Shown here piece after piece: positions 27,060 to 36,823 of a DNA stretch of 64,000 nt. The stretch is from Hoeflea algicola (GTDB taxonomy: Bacteria; Pseudomonadota; Alphaproteobacteria; Rhizobiales; Rhizobiaceae): contig NZ_JAOVZR010000001.1 of assembly GCF_026619415.1 (NCBI RefSeq), positions 4,696,501 to 4,760,500 of the forward strand, read 5' to 3'. Made by a program: the position numbers and the translations under genes. The notes below the pieces were generated by a model. It was not told the DNA's origin. It did no database searches and was given only the letters and a program-made list of their open reading frames with translations. Numbering within the stretch: the stretch's first letter is position 1; each line of letters begins with the position of its first letter.

Positions 27060-28385
27060 GTGTTTGAATCATTTTTCCCCAGACCAAAACTCTTTTTCTC
27101 GTCAATGTTGTTTTGGGCAGGTCTGGGCATCTTCATCTGGTACACGGTGGGCGATTCCATCGGCGCAGCACTTGGCTTCGACTTGCCTGCGACAGAAGGT
27201 GAACCAATTGTCGGGCTGTATTATTTCTATACCCCGTCATTTCTCTGGTTTTATATCTTTTACACCGTCTGGTCGCTGATCTTCACGGTTTTCTGGTTTA
27301 ACTTTTCACCTCACAAATGGCAGCTCTGGTCGATCCTCGGTTCGATCTTCATTCTCTTCAGCACCTATTTTGGCGTGCAGGTCTCTGTCGCCATCAACAA
27401 TTGGCGCCGTCCGTTTTTCGATCAGTTCCAGCAGGCATTGACCGGGGACGGTTCGGTGAGTGCTGGCGATCTCTATGGCCTGCTTCTGATCTTTGCCCAG
27501 ATCGCCTTTGTCTCGCTTGGCGTCTATGTCATTACCCGCTTTTTCGTCAGCCATTATGTCTTCCGCTGGCGCACGGCGATGAATGATTTCTACATGGAGC
27601 GCTGGACCCGTGTTCGCCACATCGAAGGTGCGTCCCAGCGTGTGCAGGAAGACACCATGCGCTTCGCCTCGATCATGGAAGGCCTCGGCGTGGCCTTTGT
27701 AGATGCGATCATGACACTGGTGGCGTTTCTGCCGGTTCTGTGGGGTTTATCGCAATACGTGACGGAGCTGCCGCTGGTCGGTGAAATTCCGCACGCCCTG
27801 TTCACCGCACTGCTGTTCTGGGCGGCCTTCGGTACCGGATTGCTGGCCATTGTCGGGGTCAAGCTGCCGGGGCTCGAGTTCAAGAACCAGCGCGTCGAGG
27901 CTGCCTACCGCAAGGAACTGGTCTATGGCGAAGACAATGCGGACCGCGCCCAACCGGCCACCGTGGTCGAGCTGTTCAACAATGTCCGGAAGAATTATTT
28001 CCGGCTCTATTTCCACTACATGTATTTCAATGTTGCACGCAGTCTCTATTTCCAGGCCGACAACATCTATGTGAGTGTCCTTCTGGTGCCCACCATTGTA
28101 GCGGGCAAAATCACGCTTGGCATCTGGCAGCAGATCCTCACCGCTTTCGGTCAGGTTTCCAGCTCGTTCCAGTTTCTGGTCAGTTCCTGGACCACGATTG
28201 TCGAGCTGATATCGATCTACAAACGTCTGCACGCCTTTGAAGCCGTATTCAAAGGTCAGGAGCTTTCCGAACTTGAAATGAACTACCTCTCCAGCCAGGG
28301 CGACGGGTTTGCCCAATCGCTCCCCGACCCTGCCCCTGGTGCTGGCGGGCCGGATGCGGTGCAGACAATTGACGATCCGAAATAA
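27060..28385 (+). CDS. bacA: SbmA/BacA-like peptide antibiotic transporter
   Basis: A 441-residue inner-membrane protein. The start FESFFPRPKLFFSSMLFWA, the segment HYVFRWRTAMNDFYMERW and the QRVQEDTMRFASIMEGLGV block with conserved acidic and aromatic residues are those of SbmA/BacA, proton-driven importers of Pro-rich and other peptides. In rhizobia and Brucella, BacA homologues are needed for chronic infection of hosts. The start is GTG at 27060, with AGGA a few bases upstream. The last 40 residues are Pro/Gly-rich and hydrophilic, which I do not recall from E. coli SbmA. Confidence 0.88.
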   Translation: MFESFFPRPKLFFSSMLFWAGLGIFIWYTVGDSIGAALGFDLPATEGEPIVGLYYFYTPSFLWFYIFYTVWSLIFTVFWFNFSPHKWQLWSILGSIFILFSTYFGVQVSVAINNWRRPFFDQFQQALTGDGSVSAGDLYGLLLIFAQIAFVSLGVYVITRFFVSHYVFRWRTAMNDFYMERWTRVRHIEGASQRVQEDTMRFASIMEGLGVAFVDAIMTLVAFLPVLWGLSQYVTELPLVGEIPHALFTALLFWAAFGTGLLAIVGVKLPGLEFKNQRVEAAYRKELVYGEDNADRAQPATVVELFNNVRKNYFRLYFHYMYFNVARSLYFQADNIYVSVLLVPTIVAGKITLGIWQQILTAFGQVSSSFQFLVSSWTTIVELISIYKRLHAFEAVFKGQELSELEMNYLSSQGDGFAQSLPDPAPGAGGPDAVQTIDDPK

Positions 28386-28415
28386 ACGGGTTGTTCCGAC
28401 GGGGTGGGTGGCTTC

Positions 28416-29459
28416 CTAACTCGCCGATCCGTCTTCTGCTCTGAGCCGCCGTATCGCTTCCTGGTAGGTCACGCAGGCAACGCCCGGCCGTCCGCAGGTC
28501 TCACCAGCAAAGCGTTCGAGTGCACGCCAATAGGCGCCGCCGTTCATTTCGACGAAATGAAATCCCAGTTGCAGTGGCTTGCGTTGGCCCGAATACTCCG
28601 CTGCGAAGGCAGTCCGGAAAGCGCTCAGCGCCCGTTCTTCAAATTCGGCGGATTTCGCCGGCGTCTCGATCGCGTCGGAGTGCCGGGCAAACAGATTATA
28701 GTCCATCGCGATGATCCGCCGGTCTTTCGGCCCCTCGGCAATCAGCGGCAGCGCGAAGCGGGCGGTAAGGTGGCTGAAATCCGGCATCGCCGGCCCCCGT
28801 GATACGCTGCTGGCATCATAGGTAAAGCCGTGCTTTTCAAGCGCCGCGAACATTTCCTTGCCCGTCGACAGATAGGGTGCGCGAAACCCCTTGATGGCGG
28901 ATTTGGCGAAGCTGTTCCAACCGGCAGGGGTTTTGCCGCCATTGTTGGCCCAGGCATTCAACAGCGCATCGTCGAACTGGTTAAATTCGGATTGCCATTG
29001 TGCCTCGCTCCAGCCCTTGCCGTCAAAATGGCCGCAACCGTGGCTGCCGATCTCGTGGCCGGCCCGATAGGCGGTCCAGACGTGGTCAAGCCGCGTCAGT
29101 ACCTCGGCCCGATCCTTGGCAAAGCCGACATTGGACCGGCCGGCGGTATGACCCGGAGCCTTGTAGCGTCTGGCCTCGGCTTTCTCGGTCAGGAAGGTGC
29201 AGGACAGAAAATAGGTAAACCGCGCACCGCTGCGTGCCGCAAGCTTCAGGCTGCGGTCCCACAGTCTGTTGTCATGTGCGCCATCAAACGAGATGATCAC
29301 CAGCTGATCCGGCAATTTGCTCGAACCAGCCCCCGAGGCAACCGAGGGCAGTGTTGCGGCAATCGTTGCCGCCAGACCGGCGATGATTGCGCAGCCTGCA
29401 GCCAGCTGGTGCCGAAATGGCAATGTCGAGGGGGCAAGGGAGTTCGCAGGGGAGTTCAT
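28416..29459 (-). CDS. Exported polysaccharide deacetylase-family protein
   Basis: A 347-residue protein with an N-terminal hydrophobic segment (LAAGCAIIAGLAATIAATLPSVASGA) that acts as signal peptide or anchor. A NodB/CE4-like fold follows: VIISFDGAHDN replaces the classic TFDDGP motif, while the metal-binding HxxxH is kept in GSHGCGHFDG. The domain probably removes acyl groups from an envelope polysaccharide or peptidoglycan. The changed first motif makes the activity uncertain. It converges with bacA. Confidence 0.78.
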   Translation of the reverse strand: MNSPANSLAPSTLPFRHQLAAGCAIIAGLAATIAATLPSVASGAGSSKLPDQLVIISFDGAHDNRLWDRSLKLAARSGARFTYFLSCTFLTEKAEARRYKAPGHTAGRSNVGFAKDRAEVLTRLDHVWTAYRAGHEIGSHGCGHFDGKGWSEAQWQSEFNQFDDALLNAWANNGGKTPAGWNSFAKSAIKGFRAPYLSTGKEMFAALEKHGFTYDASSVSRGPAMPDFSHLTARFALPLIAEGPKDRRIIAMDYNLFARHSDAIETPAKSAEFEERALSAFRTAFAAEYSGQRKPLQLGFHFVEMNGGAYWRALERFAGETCGRPGVACVTYQEAIRRLRAEDGSAS

Positions 29460-29573
29460 TGTGTGAGAGGACCCGGGATAACGCGTGATCAGGAACGAGA
29501 CCCGGTTGAGTGCCCGGCAATTGCGGCAGCGTTATGAACCTGCCGTTGCGCATTCAGGCGAGCGCGTGGCGTT

Positions 29574-29909
29574 TCAGCCGGAGGCGCAGTGAACGCATTT
29601 TTCGGCCATCGGGTCGATCGCCAACCGCTTGTCGGGAATCACCTCGCCACACTCGACGCACCAGCCGTAATCACCGTCGCCAAGCCGTCGCTCGGCCATT
29701 TCGATGCGCATCATGTCGCGTTTGCGGATACGCTCCTGGGCTGCCGCCATTTCCTGCTGCTGCATGGCATCCATGCGCGACAGTCGGCCAACCGACTGCT
29801 GGTCAAGCATCACCGGCGCGCGCGCTTGTTCGGTCATGGCCGATATCGTTTCCAGTTCGGCCTTCTTTTCAGCCAGCCGCTTCCGAGCGGCCTCCAGATC
29901 AGGTTCCAT
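29574..29909 (-). CDS. DksA/TraR-family C4 zinc-finger protein
   Basis: A 111-residue protein: a predicted coiled coil of about 75 residues, then the zinc finger CVECG ... CVHC with Cys at 84, 87, 105 and 108. Short DksA-like proteins of this kind bind RNA polymerase near its secondary channel or act in conjugation and phage systems. The tip of the coil has no obvious DxxDA motif, so it may not work like E. coli DksA. Confidence 0.88.
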   Translation of the reverse strand: MEPDLEAARKRLAEKKAELETISAMTEQARAPVMLDQQSVGRLSRMDAMQQQEMAAAQERIRKRDMMRIEMAERRLGDGDYGWCVECGEVIPDKRLAIDPMAEKCVHCASG

Positions 29910-30043
29910 CCCGCCACTCTGAACCAGGCAGAGGCATGATTCAATTGCTTGATAACCCCCGCTTCTAAAACTTGAGTGCTCAGGCTATGGTCGCGCGCAA
30001 ACGCGCCCTGCACAAGCTGCCGCGCGATAGGGGAGATGAAGAG

Positions 30044-30631
30044 ATGATCTGGCTAATTGTCGGACTGGTGTTGTTCTTGGGCATTCATTCGGTTCGCATC
30101 GTCGCCCCGGCATTCCGCCAGGCTCAAATCGATGCGCGTGGGCTCAATGCCTGGAAGGGCATCTATTCGCTGGCCTCGATTGTCGGGTTTGTGGTTCTTG
30201 TCTGGGGCTTTTCGGTGGCCCGGCAGGACCCGATCGTGTTCTGGACGGCGCCCTCGTGGATGAGCCATGTGGTGGCGCTGCTGATGGTCTTCGTCATGAT
30301 CCTGCTGGTTGCAGCACAATTGCCAGCCGGCCGCATCAAGGCAGCCGTCAAGCATCCGACCTTGCTCGCCGTCAAGATCTGGGCGTTCGCGCATTTGCTG
30401 GTCAATGGCGATCTTGCCTCGGTGCTGCTGTTTGGCGGCTTTCTCGCCTGGGCAGTTATCGACCGGATTTCCGAGAAGAAGCGGCTGCGGGCAGGCATCA
30501 GCAGCAACCCCGTCGCCGGGCCGGTGAAGTGGGACATCATCGCCGTTATTGGCGGTCTCGTGTTCTATGTGGTGTTTCTGGTCTGGTTGCACAGATGGCT
30601 GATTGGCGTGTCGCCAATCGTGATAAACTGA
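30044..30631 (+). CDS. NnrU family membrane protein
   Basis: A 195-residue integral membrane protein with about six hydrophobic segments and the family blocks FLGIHSVRIVAPAFRQ, AWKGIYSLASIVGFVVLVWGF and KHPTLLAVKIWAFAHLLVNGDLASVLLFGGFLAWAVIDRIS. NnrU-type proteins were first linked to nitrite and nitric oxide reduction, but no denitrification gene is in this window. AGGGGAGATGAAGAG precedes ATG 30044, which excludes the longer frame from 29972. Confidence 0.85.
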   Translation: MIWLIVGLVLFLGIHSVRIVAPAFRQAQIDARGLNAWKGIYSLASIVGFVVLVWGFSVARQDPIVFWTAPSWMSHVVALLMVFVMILLVAAQLPAGRIKAAVKHPTLLAVKIWAFAHLLVNGDLASVLLFGGFLAWAVIDRISEKKRLRAGISSNPVAGPVKWDIIAVIGGLVFYVVFLVWLHRWLIGVSPIVIN

Positions 30632-30733
30632 CCTGAGCGGGTGCGGGCCGCCTAGCTTTCGTCACAGCCCCCCTTACAGATGCTGCAAAATCGGTTAGAA
30701 GGCCACACGGAACGCCGCGAGCGGCAAGACTTT

Positions 30734-30761
30734 GAGAGGACCGGCACGTGCCGGTGACGCA
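30734..30761 (+). promoter_or_regulatory. Shine-Dalgarno separated from its start codon by a 16-base palindrome
   Basis: GAGAGG at 30734-30739 is followed by the perfect palindrome ACCGGCACGTGCCGGT at 30740-30755, then six bases and the ATG at 30762. When folded, the hairpin would bring the spacing down from 22 to six bases. Confidence 0.5.
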
Positions 30762-31433
30762 ATGAGCGACGACAATTCAACATTCATCCGCGAGGTCAAT
30801 GACGACCTGCGCTCGGATCTCATGAAAGCGCTGTGGAAGCGCTTCCGGTTCGTCATCGTCGGCGCCGCGGTTGCCATCGTGGCGATTACCGCAGGCCTGC
30901 GTGGCTGGGAACACTGGAAAGAAACCACGGCGGCAGAATCCGGCGATGCGTTTCTGGCGGCGCTCGAACAGGCGCGCGACGGCAATGCCGATGCAGCCCT
31001 TGCCGGCTTCCAGGAAATCGAAAAGAGCGGTTACGGCGCCTATCCGGTGCTGGCACAGATGCGTGCGGCCACCGTGCTTGCCGACAAGGGCGACACGGCG
31101 GCGGCAATTTCAGCGTTTTCATCGGTTGCCAAGGATTCCTCGCAGCCCCAGGCGATCCGCGACGCGGCACGGCTGCGGGCTGCCTACCTGCTGGTCGATC
31201 ACGGCAGCTACGCTGATGTTTCCGCTGAAGTCGAGCAATTGGCAGTTCCGGGCAACCCGGCCCGCCACTCGGCCCGTGAAGCACTGGGAACCGCCGCGTT
31301 CAAGGCTGGCGATCTGGCCAAGGCCGCGCAGTGGTTTGGCGACATCGCCGCCGACACCCAGTCCCCCAATGGCATCGCAACGCGCGCCGGCATCATGCTT
31401 GACCTTATTGCCGCACGTGGCGGCACAACCTGA
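30762..31433 (+). CDS. YfgM-like tetratricopeptide repeat membrane protein
   Basis: A 223-residue protein with a short cytosolic start, one transmembrane helix ([20 protein letters not shown], about residues 28-47) and a periplasmic TPR-like domain of the TPR_21 type. In gammaproteobacteria YfgM is a partner of the SecYEG/PpiD translocon and its gene lies next to bamB and der. Here it precedes der by 40 bases with no bamB between. The sequence otherwise has the weak, alanine-rich repeats usual for this family. Confidence 0.82.
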   Translation: MSDDNSTFIREVNDDLRSDLMKALWKRFRFVIVGAAVAIVAITAGLRGWEHWKETTAAESGDAFLAALEQARDGNADAALAGFQEIEKSGYGAYPVLAQMRAATVLADKGDTAAAISAFSSVAKDSSQPQAIRDAARLRAAYLLVDHGSYADVSAEVEQLAVPGNPARHSAREALGTAAFKAGDLAKAAQWFGDIAADTQSPNGIATRAGIMLDLIAARGGTT

Positions 31434-31473
31434 ACGTCCGTGCCTTAGCCGCGCCTTCGGGCAAGGAGCAATC

Positions 31474-32982
31474 ATGAGCCTCACTCTTGCCATTGTCGGG
31501 CGCCCCAATGTCGGCAAATCGACGCTGTTCAACCGGCTTGCGGGACGCAAGTTGGCGCTGGTTGACGACACGCCGGGTGTGACTCGCGATCGCCGTCCGG
31601 GCGACGCCAAACTGGTCGACCTGCGGTTCCGCATGATCGACACTGCGGGCCTTGAAGTTGCAGGACCTGACACGCTTGAAGGCCGCATGCGGGCGCAAAG
31701 CGAAGCGGCAATGGATGAGGCCGACGGCGCGCTGTTCTTGATTGACGCCAAGTCCGGGCTGACCCCGGCTGACGAATTGCTGGCCGATATCCTGAGAAAA
31801 CGCGGCAAGCCGGTGGTTCTGGTTGCCAACAAGGCCGAATCCAAGGGCTCGGAATCAGGCATGTATGATGCCTTTCGTCTGGGCTTGGGCGAACCTTGTC
31901 CGATTTCGGCCGAACATGGCGGCGGCATGCTCGATCTGCGCGACGCCATTGTCGAAGCTTTCGGCGAAGAGCGTTGCTTTCCGTCCAAAGATGGCCCGTT
32001 GGGCGAGGCCATCACCGATGTCGACATCCCGATTCCCGGCGACGCGGATGATGAGGATGAAGGCCCCGAATATGACGAAACCAAGCCGCTGCGGGTCGCC
32101 ATTGTCGGCCGCCCCAATGCTGGCAAATCGACCCTGATCAACCGTTTTTTGGGCGAGGAGCGGTTGCTGACCGGCCCGGAGGCCGGGATCACCCGCGATT
32201 CCATTGCCGTCGACTTCGAGTGGCAAGGCCGCAAGATCAAACTGTTCGACACTGCCGGGCTGCGTCGCAAGGCGCGGGTTCAGGAAAAACTGGAGAAATT
32301 GTCGGTCGCCGATGCGCTGCGCGCCATTCGCTTTGCCGAGGTCGTGGTGATCGTGTTTGATTCGACCATTCCGTTCGAAAAGCAGGACCTGCAGATCGCC
32401 GATCTGGTGGTGCGCGAGGGCCGGGCGCCGGTCATTGCCTTCAACAAATGGGACCTGATCGAAAACCGCCAGGAAAAGCTCGCCGAATTGCGCGAGATGA
32501 CCGAACGCCTGTTGCCGCAGATCCGCGGCATCCGCGCGGTGACAGTGGCTGGCCAGACCGGTGACGGGCTGGACAAGCTGATGGAAAACATCGCGATGGT
32601 CCACAGGACCTGGAACAAACGCATTTCGACCGCCAAGCTCAATCGTTGGCTGGACCATACGCAGGGCCATCATCCGCCTCCGGCCGTGTCGGGGCGTCGC
32701 CTCAAGCTCAAATACATGACGCAGATAAAATCCCGCCCACCGGGTTTCATGATTTCCTGTACCCGGCCTGAAGCGGTTCCTGAATCCTACACCCGCTATC
32801 TGCTCAATTCGATGCGCAAGGATTTTGACATGCCCGGGATTCCCCTGCGTGTGGTTTATCGCAGCGGTGCCAACCCCTATGCGCCGAAGGACGGCAAGGC
32901 CAAGCGGCCTTCGCTGATGCCGAAAAAGTCGGCCAGGGCCACAAAATCGGGAAAGCTCGCGCCCAAGCGCCGCAGCAGCTGA
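31474..32982 (+). CDS. der: Ribosome-associated GTPase Der (EngA)
   Basis: A 502-residue protein with two GTPase domains in tandem, the hallmark of Der. The first P-loop GRPNVGKS is at residues 9-16 and the second, GRPNAGKS, at about 212-219, each followed by its DTAG and NKxD motifs. The C-terminal KH-like domain ends in a Lys/Arg-rich tail. Der acts in 50S ribosome assembly. A longer open frame runs upstream from 30871 through the TPR gene, but ATG 31474, with AAGGAG ahead of it, is the true start. Confidence 0.97.
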   Translation: MSLTLAIVGRPNVGKSTLFNRLAGRKLALVDDTPGVTRDRRPGDAKLVDLRFRMIDTAGLEVAGPDTLEGRMRAQSEAAMDEADGALFLIDAKSGLTPADELLADILRKRGKPVVLVANKAESKGSESGMYDAFRLGLGEPCPISAEHGGGMLDLRDAIVEAFGEERCFPSKDGPLGEAITDVDIPIPGDADDEDEGPEYDETKPLRVAIVGRPNAGKSTLINRFLGEERLLTGPEAGITRDSIAVDFEWQGRKIKLFDTAGLRRKARVQEKLEKLSVADALRAIRFAEVVVIVFDSTIPFEKQDLQIADLVVREGRAPVIAFNKWDLIENRQEKLAELREMTERLLPQIRGIRAVTVAGQTGDGLDKLMENIAMVHRTWNKRISTAKLNRWLDHTQGHHPPPAVSGRRLKLKYMTQIKSRPPGFMISCTRPEAVPESYTRYLLNSMRKDFDMPGIPLRVVYRSGANPYAPKDGKAKRPSLMPKKSARATKSGKLAPKRRSS

Positions 32983-33175
32983 TTCAAATCACCTTCAATT
33001 GAGTTATTTCAGGCGATGACAGCCTGGACGAACTCATAAGCGCGTTGTGCCACGCGTAAGAATTGTTCTCGCAGCCAGGGACTGGGTTTGACGGTTATGC
33101 GACCACTGCGCATCCATGGCGGCTCTCAGCCTTCCGCTCAGTTTTTCGGATGATGTTGTCAGGTCGGTGCCGCGA

Positions 33176-33204
33176 TTAACGCTCCATCAAGGTTAATGCT
33201 CCAT
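33176..33204 (+). repeat. Short direct repeat upstream of the SleB-family gene
   Basis: TTAACGCTCCAT at 33176-33187 and TTAATGCTCCAT at 33193-33204 match at 11 of 12 bases with a 17-base period. They could be a tandem operator or chance. Confidence 0.4.
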
Positions 33205-33252
33205 TCTTGACCGTAGTCTCGCGTACGTGTCCTTGAGTTGCGGAGTAGTGTT

Positions 33253-34431
33253 TTGCGTCAGAAGAGTCGTTTGCCCGGCAGCGGTCGTTCCCTGCTTAGC
33301 CGTCTGTCCGCGCCCGTAATCTTCGGTCTCGCGGCATTTGTCTCAACCCCCACCATTACCTCCCATGCCGACATGGCCACCATGCTGGCTGGCGGCGAAA
33401 GCGCAGACAGCCGTTGGAAGACCAATCTGACAGCCTCGCCCGCCGGCTCCATCCAGGCTGCGGAACTGACCTTCGTCGACCCGATCCTGACGGCGTCTAC
33501 CGCATCGGGAGCAGGCGTCACGTTGGCCAATGGCGACAAGATCGCCTTTCAGGGCAAGATCGGTGTTGCCGATCCGCGTCCGGACGAGGAGCGGGTTACC
33601 CGATCGCTCAAGAAGGGCAGGGTGATGACGGTTGCCCCGGTGCAGCCACCGAAAGACTTTTCCGCGGGTTCCGTGCTCGAGCGGCAGTCCAACCTCCTGC
33701 GTCCGGCCGATGACGCCAAGGATGCAATGGCGTTCCTGAAGCCTGACATTCGCGGCAAGGAATTCAAGATTGCCACCGCTTTCTATACCACCGGCAAGCA
33801 GAAGGCCGCGCCGCAAGTTCCGGCCATGCTGGCAAGTCTGGTGACCAACGACAACGCCGACATTCTGGCCACCGCCTATGCGCCGCCGGCGCCGGATTAT
33901 GCGCGCCAGTCGCCGTTTAGCTCGGTGCTGCGCGAAGAGACCAAGCGCGGCCGCTTCATCCCGCCGGTTGGCAAGCTGGATCATGATTGGGCCGCGACGC
34001 CGCTGCCGGCCAAGGCGTTTTCAGAAGCCGAGCAACGCTGCCTCGCTGCCGGTATCTATTTCGAAGCCCGTGGCGAGAACGTCAAAGGCCAGGCTGCCGT
34101 TGCCCAGGTGATTCTCAACCGGGTCCGCAATCCGACCTATCCCAACAGCATTTGCGGTGTGGTTTATCAAAATAAAACCTGGCGCAATCGCTGCCAGTTC
34201 TCCTTTGCCTGCGACGGTATCAAGGACCGGGTCCGCTCGCCCAAGCATTGGGAAATGGCCGAGGAAATTGCGCTTGCCACCACCGCAGGCAAGATCTGGC
34301 TTGACCAGGTCGGCTCCGCCACCCACTACCACGCCACCTATGTCAGCCCTCCCTGGGCCCGCAAGATGCGCAAGGTTGGCCGCATCGGCCTGCATATCTT
34401 CTATGTCACCTATGGCGGCGGCTGGTCGTGA
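33253..34431 (+). CDS. Cell wall hydrolase, SleB family
   Basis: A 392-residue exported protein. After a basic start and a hydrophobic segment (VIFGLAAFVSTPTITSHA) comes a linker of about 200 residues without recognised domain, then the hydrolase_2/SleB catalytic domain: CLAAGIYFEARGE with the presumed catalytic Glu, AVAQVILNRVRNPTYPNSICGVVYQ and CQFSFACDG. It likely cleaves peptidoglycan during growth rather than sporulation. No ATG fits: TTG 33253 has GGAG seven bases upstream, while TTG 33238 lacks such a site. Confidence 0.85.
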   Translation: MRQKSRLPGSGRSLLSRLSAPVIFGLAAFVSTPTITSHADMATMLAGGESADSRWKTNLTASPAGSIQAAELTFVDPILTASTASGAGVTLANGDKIAFQGKIGVADPRPDEERVTRSLKKGRVMTVAPVQPPKDFSAGSVLERQSNLLRPADDAKDAMAFLKPDIRGKEFKIATAFYTTGKQKAAPQVPAMLASLVTNDNADILATAYAPPAPDYARQSPFSSVLREETKRGRFIPPVGKLDHDWAATPLPAKAFSEAEQRCLAAGIYFEARGENVKGQAAVAQVILNRVRNPTYPNSICGVVYQNKTWRNRCQFSFACDGIKDRVRSPKHWEMAEEIALATTAGKIWLDQVGSATHYHATYVSPPWARKMRKVGRIGLHIFYVTYGGGWS

Positions 34432-34581
34432 TTATACCATGGCAGGATGCCAACAGCTCGGTGTGAGTCTCTCCGCAAGCACCAAGTTTTTCTGATACTT
34501 CCGTAGCGAGACGCCGTCGTCTCATTTCAAGTGTTTGAAAAACATGAGAAAAATTGGTCAATATGATGCACCCTCCGCGCC

Positions 34582-34610
34582 TTGACTATGCCCAAGCCTA
34601 AAACTATGTT
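34582..34610 (+). promoter_or_regulatory. Probable promoter of the atpIBEFF operon
   Basis: A -35 box TTGACT at 34582-34587 and a -10 box TATGTT at 34605-34610 are 17 bases apart. They lie about 60 bases upstream of atpI in a non-coding stretch, the only convincing promoter before the operon. Confidence 0.6.
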
Positions 34611-34669
34611 GCGCCCGACTTCGAAGCGGCCTTTTTCGGCTGTCGCTGGTGTGTCGGGGATGCGCATCC

Positions 34670-35077
34670 ATGGATGAAAAGCGCGGGTCTGACGGCCCGG
34701 AAAACCCGGGTGAAAGCGATGGCAGGGAGGCCGGCCGGTCGGAAAGCCTTGACGTCCGTCGTCAGCGCCTGGATGCCGAACTTCTCGCCCGCCGCAAGGT
34801 GGATCCGAAGAAGACCTCAAACCAGGAAGCTGCCAACGGCTATGCGCTTGCGGTCAAATTGTCGAGCGAGTTCATCGCCGGCGTGATCGTTGGAGCGCTG
34901 CTTGGCTATCTGATCGACAAGTTTATGGGCACAGCGCCCTGGGGCATGATTGTTTTTCTGCTCCTGGGGTTTTGTGCCGGAGTGCTCAATGTTCTGCGCT
35001 CGACCGGCGCGGTTGCCCAGTCAGACTCGACAGGGCGCAATATGGCCGGTGGACGCGAAGAAGACGACAGGCAATAA
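34670..35077 (+). CDS. atpI: ATP synthase protein I
   Basis: A 135-residue AtpI. A charged N-terminal half (residues 1-55) is followed by two transmembrane helices, [18 protein letters not shown] and [21 protein letters not shown], the AtpI/GxxxG pattern. It helps assemble the c-ring. ATG 34670 is used rather than the earlier in-frame start at 34649 because it gives the normal acidic MDEK start. First gene of the F0 operon. Confidence 0.88.
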   Translation: MDEKRGSDGPENPGESDGREAGRSESLDVRRQRLDAELLARRKVDPKKTSNQEAANGYALAVKLSSEFIAGVIVGALLGYLIDKFMGTAPWGMIVFLLLGFCAGVLNVLRSTGAVAQSDSTGRNMAGGREEDDRQ

Positions 35078-35114
35078 AGTCCGGATAGTCCGGGTAGTGA
35101 GAAAGAGGCGTCAG

Positions 35115-35864
35115 GTGGCCACCGATCCAATTCACCAGTTCCAGATCAGCAAGCTTGTTCCCATTGAGATTGGCGGGCTTGACCTGTCGTTCACCAATTC
35201 CTCGCTGTTCATGGTCGGTACGGTTGCCCTGGCGGCCGGATTTCTGTTCCTGACCACAGCAAATCGCGGACTGGTGCCATCGCGGCTGCAGTCGGTCTCC
35301 GAAATGTCATACGAATTCGTGGCTTCGATGCTGCGTGACGGGGCCGGATCGCAGGGCATGCGTTTCTTCCCGATGGTGTTCTCGCTGTTCATGTTCGTGC
35401 TCGTCGCCAACCTGATCGGCCTGTTTCCCTACTTCTTTACGATTACCAGCCATCTCATCGTTACCTTCGCATTGTCGATGTTCGTTGTCGGCACCGTGGT
35501 GGTCTACGGCTTCTGGAAACACGGGCTGGGCTTCCTCAAGCTGTTCGTGCCGCAGGGCGTGCCGGGCATGTTGCTGCCGCTGGTGGTGTTGATTGAAATC
35601 ATCTCCTTCCTGTCGCGCCCGGTCAGCCTGTCTGTTCGTCTTTTCGCCAACATGCTGGCAGGCCACATCACCCTGAAAGTTTTTGCCGGGTTTGTCGTGT
35701 CGCTTGGCAGCATGGGCGCACTTGGCATAGGCGGCGCACTTTTGCCGCTGCTGATGACGGTGGCATTGACCGCCCTCGAATTCCTCGTTGCCTTTCTGCA
35801 GGCCTATGTCTTTGCGGTACTGACTTGCCTGTACCTCAACGACGCCCTGCATCCGGGCCACTAG
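35115..35864 (+). CDS. atpB: ATP synthase F0 subunit a
   Basis: A 249-residue membrane protein. The essential Arg lies in [18 protein letters not shown], and the C-terminal helix [24 protein letters not shown] is diagnostic. It forms the proton half-channels next to the c-ring. The start is GTG 35115, preceded by AGAGG; the frame continues upstream but overlaps atpI. Confidence 0.95.
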   Translation: MATDPIHQFQISKLVPIEIGGLDLSFTNSSLFMVGTVALAAGFLFLTTANRGLVPSRLQSVSEMSYEFVASMLRDGAGSQGMRFFPMVFSLFMFVLVANLIGLFPYFFTITSHLIVTFALSMFVVGTVVVYGFWKHGLGFLKLFVPQGVPGMLLPLVVLIEIISFLSRPVSLSVRLFANMLAGHITLKVFAGFVVSLGSMGALGIGGALLPLLMTVALTALEFLVAFLQAYVFAVLTCLYLNDALHPGH

Positions 35865-35930
35865 GATCACTTCACCGGCGGATTGCCGCCAAACAACAGT
35901 TGCATTATCCCATTCCAAAGGAGTTCAATC

Positions 35931-36158
35931 ATGGAAGCAGAAGCAGCAAAGTACATCGGTGCCGGCATCGCTTGCCTCGGCATGGGCGGCGCGGGCATTG
36001 GCCTGGGCAACATCTTCGGTAGCTACCTGTCGGGCGCCTTGCGCAACCCGTCGGCAGCCGACGGCCAGTTCGGCCGTCTGATTTTCGGCTTTGCCGTGAC
36101 CGAAGCCTTGGGCATCTTCTCGCTGCTCGTTGCTCTCCTTTTGCTCTTCGCCGTCTAA
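35931..36158 (+). CDS. atpE: ATP synthase F0 subunit c
   Basis: A 75-residue hairpin protein of two transmembrane helices joined by the polar RNP loop (residues 38-40). The proton-carrying carboxylate is Glu58 in [10 protein letters not shown]. The first helix has the glycine-rich [14 protein letters not shown] packing motif. AAAGGAG precedes the start. A small GC hairpin in the 66-base gap from atpB may raise expression, as c is the most abundant F0 subunit. Confidence 0.97.
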   Translation: MEAEAAKYIGAGIACLGMGGAGIGLGNIFGSYLSGALRNPSAADGQFGRLIFGFAVTEALGIFSLLVALLLLFAV

Positions 36159-36223
36159 TAGACGAACGTTGATCAGGCTTGCCACGCCGGCTTTCCGGCG
36201 TGGCGGTTCATCTGGAGGTGACC

Positions 36224-36808
36224 ATGTTTGTTGTGACCCCGGCTTACGCCGAGTCCAACCCTACCGAAGGGACCCATTCGGAAACCGGCGCGATCGGCGG
36301 CGACGCCCATGGCGGCGGCGTATTTCCGCCCTTCAACCCCGAATATTTTGCCTCGCAGTTGCTCTGGCTGGCGATCACCTTCGGTGTGTTCTATCTGCTG
36401 ATGGCGCGGGTCATTGTGCCCCGGATCGGCGGAATCCTGGAACACCGGCGTGACCGGATTGCCCAGGATCTCGATGAGGCCAATCGGCTGAAGGAAGAGA
36501 GCGACAACGCAATTGCCGCTTATGAGCAGGAACTGGCAGAAGCCCGCAAAAAGGCCGCTGCCATTGCCGAAACCGCCCGTGAAAAGGCCAAGATTGCTGC
36601 CAATGCCGAACGGGCAGCGAACGAAGCCGAAATCGCAGCCAAGATGGTCGATGCCGAGAAAAGCATCTCCGCTATCAAGGCAAAGGCACTGGCCGATGTC
36701 GACGCCATCGCCGAGACAACTGCCACGGATGTGGTCAAGCATCTGCTTGGCGGCTCCGTGACCAAAGCCGAGGTCGCCTCCGCGATCCGCGCTGCATCCG
36801 GCAAGTAA
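36224..36808 (+). CDS. atpF2: ATP synthase F0 subunit b'
   Basis: A 194-residue peripheral-stalk subunit: a 45-residue N-terminal extension rich in Gly, one membrane helix ([21 protein letters not shown]), then a long charged coiled coil. Paired b' and b genes are typical of photosynthetic bacteria and alphaproteobacteria. CTGGAGGTG precedes ATG 36224, excluding the earlier in-frame start. Confidence 0.93.
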   Translation: MFVVTPAYAESNPTEGTHSETGAIGGDAHGGGVFPPFNPEYFASQLLWLAITFGVFYLLMARVIVPRIGGILEHRRDRIAQDLDEANRLKEESDNAIAAYEQELAEARKKAAAIAETAREKAKIAANAERAANEAEIAAKMVDAEKSISAIKAKALADVDAIAETTATDVVKHLLGGSVTKAEVASAIRAASGK

Positions 36809-36823
36809 GCGGGAGAGACGACC

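Noticed and set aside
30871..31473. N-terminal extension of der by about 200 residues
   Set aside because: It runs through the TPR gene in another frame, and the true der start has its own Shine-Dalgarno and the expected first P-loop.
33176..33204. CtrA box upstream of the SleB-family gene
   Set aside because: The two TTAA halves are 13 bases apart, not seven, so the spacing does not fit.
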